The position numbers and the translations under genes are program-made. A stretch of 6,535 bases of DNA from JAENVT01 sp043758005 (GTDB taxonomy: Bacteria; Actinomycetota; Acidimicrobiia; Acidimicrobiales; Ilumatobacteraceae): NCBI GenBank assembly GCA_043758005.1, contig JAYVOI010000001.1, positions 1 to 6,535 on the forward strand. The letters are read 5' to 3'. The notes beneath the pieces were generated by a model. That model was not told where the DNA came from and did not search any database. It was given only the letters and a program-made list of their open reading frames with translations. Of this stretch, positions 5,222 to 6,535 are shown one piece after another. Position 1 is the first letter of the stretch; each line of letters begins with the position of its first letter.

Positions 5222-6259
5222 GTGGACGTCGATCGGGTTCTCCTGGCTCAACCACGGGGGTTCTGCGCCGGTGTGGAGATGGCGATCAAGGCCCTGGCGT
5301 GGATGGTTCGCACGTTCGAGCCGCCCGTCTACTGCTACCACGAGATCGTTCACAACAAGATCGTCGTCGACCGCTTCGTCGAGCAGGGAGTCGTCTTCGT
5401 CGACGACATCGCCGACGTGCCCCCCGGCTCCCCGATCATGCTCTCCGCACACGGTTCGGCGCCCGAGGTCGTTGCCGCGGCGCGCGCCCGTGGCAGCTAC
5501 GTGGTCGACTCGGTGTGCCCCCTCGTGACCAAGGTGCACCACGAGGTCAAGGTCCGCGCCAAGAAGGGCTTCCGCATCGTCTACGTCGGTCACGAGGGCC
5601 ACGAGGAAGCCGTCGGCACGATGGCGGTGGCGCCGCTGTCGATCAGCCGCGTCGAGAGCGTGGCCGAGGTCGACGCGCTTCCCCAGTTCGACCAGCCGGT
5701 CGCCCTGCTCGCCCAGACCACGTTGTCGCATCGCGACTGGTCGGGTGTGGCGGATGCGGTGACGGCGAAGTATCCCGATGCATGGACACCTGGTCGCAGC
5801 GACCTCTGCTTCGCCACCACGAACCGACAGTCGGCCCTGATGGCGATGGCCTCGAAGTGCGACGCGATCGTGGTGATCGGATCCTCGAACTCTTCCAATA
5901 CGCGTGCCCTCGAGAAGCTGGCGATCGAGGCCGGTTGCCCGCAGGTGTTCCGCGTCAATCACGCCGGCGAACTTCCCGACACATTGAGCGGCACCGTCGG
6001 CGTCACCGCCGGTGCATCAGCACCCGAGGAGCTGGTCGACGAGATCCTCCGCTATCTCAACCCTCGCCATGGTGTCGAGCCGGTGAAAGTCACGGACGAG
6101 GACGAGTACTTTCCCCCGCCGCGCAACATCAGGGAGTTGCAGGCGGCGATCGGCACGGCTGCCGCGGCACTGCTCGGCGGGTCGGTCGTTCAGTCGGCGA
6201 CGATGAACGACCACGAGTTCGCCGCGAGCGATGTGTTGGCGGCCTTGCGCGTTCCGTAG
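5222..6259 (+). CDS. ispH: 4-hydroxy-3-methylbut-2-enyl diphosphate reductase (IspH/LytB)
   Basis: This 345-aa protein is a complete IspH. The enzyme converts HMBPP to isopentenyl and dimethylallyl diphosphate, the last step of the MEP isoprenoid pathway in the cytoplasm, using a [4Fe-4S] cluster. Cluster ligands are C15 (PRGFCAGV), C99 (DSVCPLVTK) and C196 (SDLCFATTNRQ). Substrate-binding residues include H44 (EIVHN), H77 (SAHGS), H127 and E129 (GHEGHEEAVGTM), the QTT of 165-167, S224-S225-N226 (GSSNSSNTRAL) and S266 (TAGASAPEE). The length is slightly above the roughly 316 residues of E. coli IspH. The GTG start lies 7 residues before the conserved PRGFCAGV, as in relatives, and is backed by the -10 box 6 nt upstream. 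It is divergent from the radical SAM gene across only 44 nt. The stop codon is part of a candidate promoter for the next gene. Confidence 0.98.
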   Translation: MDVDRVLLAQPRGFCAGVEMAIKALAWMVRTFEPPVYCYHEIVHNKIVVDRFVEQGVVFVDDIADVPPGSPIMLSAHGSAPEVVAAARARGSYVVDSVCPLVTKVHHEVKVRAKKGFRIVYVGHEGHEEAVGTMAVAPLSISRVESVAEVDALPQFDQPVALLAQTTLSHRDWSGVADAVTAKYPDAWTPGRSDLCFATTNRQSALMAMASKCDAIVVIGSSNSSNTRALEKLAIEAGCPQVFRVNHAGELPDTLSGTVGVTAGASAPEELVDEILRYLNPRHGVEPVKVTDEDEYFPPPRNIRELQAAIGTAAAALLGGSVVQSATMNDHEFAASDVLAALRVP

Positions 6260-6262
6260 CCT
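6257..6262 (+). promoter_or_regulatory. candidate -10 box for the CopD-like gene, overlapping the ispH stop
   Basis: TAGCCT starts with the TAG stop codon of ispH and is followed by 6 nt and then GTG 6269, the same hexamer and spacing as at ispH. A loose -35 candidate, TTGGCG (6236-6241), sits at a short 15-nt spacing. Because the TAG is fixed by coding, only part of the match is informative. Transcription from the ispH promoter could also reach this gene. Confidence 0.45.
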
Positions 6263-6268
6263 CCCGTC

Positions 6269-6535
6269 GTGCTCTCCCCCACCGCTGCCACGATCCGCTT
6301 GTTCCTTCACGTGCTGGCTGCGACGGTGTGGGTCGGCGGCCAGATCGCGTTGGCCGGGCTGGTCGGCACCGTTCGCAAGCAGTCAGCGGGGGCGCCGCGC
6401 GCCGTCGCCCGGGCATTCGCCCGCCTGGCGTGGCCGGCGTTCGGTGTGCTGGTGATCACCGGGATCTGGAACCTGACCGAGATCGACCTGGGCAACACTT
6501 CGACCGCGTATCAGGTCACGGTCTTCGTCAAGATC
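6269..6535 (+). CDS. CopD-like integral membrane protein, N-terminal part, cut by the window edge
   Basis: The frame is open from GTG 6269 to the window edge, giving 89 residues. The first helix (about 8-32) contains RLFLHVLAATVWVGGQIALAG, with H14 and W21, a pattern seen in CopD/PcoD-type and related membrane proteins. A basic loop (RKQSAGAPRAVARAFAR) follows, then a second helix (about 53-68) with PAFGVLVITGIWNL. The fragment ends VTVFVKI, which resembles the start of the third helix in this group. H14 could be a metal or haem ligand, but with the rest missing this cannot be tested. The start lies 9 nt after the ispH stop with no Shine-Dalgarno; a TAGCCT box 6 nt upstream suggests a leaderless start. 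Copper transport is the family label only; no copper gene is nearby. Confidence 0.8.
   Translation, partial: MLSPTAATIRLFLHVLAATVWVGGQIALAGLVGTVRKQSAGAPRAVARAFARLAWPAFGVLVITGIWNLTEIDLGNTSTAYQVTVFVKI

Noticed and set aside
5178..5255. Upstream starts (ATG 5201 or the frame start at 5255) for the radical SAM gene.
   Set aside because: The extra residues have no domain character, would overlap the ispH promoter or coding region, and ATG 5177 fits both the PDZ start and a -10 box 8 nt away.
3927..5528. A 533-codon plus-strand frame antisense to the radical SAM gene and running into ispH in another frame.
   Set aside because: Composition is Val/His/Glu/Arg-rich without motifs, and the frame crosses the divergent promoter and the start of ispH. 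It is a shadow of the real genes.

Overview
The window reads as ordinary chromosome from a high-GC actinobacterium. G+C is high by eye, GTG starts are common, and genes overlap by 1-4 nt. Several start codons sit 6-8 nt behind a TAnnnT -10 box, the arrangement of actinobacterial leaderless mRNAs. The gene mix (DUF512 radical SAM protein beside Der, a small DoxX-like protein, an MsrP-like enzyme with an FdnI-type cytochrome) makes me lean towards Acidimicrobiia, but that is an impression from gene style and was not tested. I see no insertion sequence, phage gene, CRISPR array or sign of recent transfer.

Layout. (1) Positions 1-44, minus strand: the 5' half of a tRNA-Pro(GGG) that runs off the left edge. 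(2) 194-2248, plus strand: a DoxX-like membrane protein, then a 70-aa two-helix membrane protein, a Tat-exported-looking sulfite oxidase/MsrP-type molybdopterin oxidoreductase and a formate-dehydrogenase-gamma-type cytochrome b. The last three are tightly packed and probably cotranscribed; the enzyme and cytochrome look like an extracytoplasmic redox pair. (3) 2201-5177, minus strand: a tightly coupled operon of a PDZ-radical SAM-DUF512 protein, the ribosome-assembly GTPase Der, and a tail-anchored zinc-ribbon protein. Its last gene overlaps the 3' end of the cytochrome gene by 48 nt, tail to tail. (4) 5222-6535, plus strand: ispH (last step of the MEP isoprenoid pathway), then the start of a CopD-like membrane protein that runs off the right edge.

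The most striking non-coding feature is the 44-bp gap between the divergent radical SAM and ispH genes. It holds a perfect 7-bp inverted repeat (CAGGCTA-N18-TAGCCTG) whose arms are outward-facing TAGCCT -10 boxes, 8 nt and 6 nt from the two start codons. The same TAGCCT-N6-GTG arrangement recurs at the CopD-like gene, where the box includes the ispH stop codon, and a related TACGCT-N6-GTG lies before the DoxX-like gene. This suggests leaderless transcription of four genes and a symmetric bidirectional promoter driving two iron-sulfur enzymes. No gene-free stretch exceeds 150 nt. I found no clearly new biological system; the least understood parts are the DUF512 protein's chemistry, its link to Der, and the zinc-ribbon partner.
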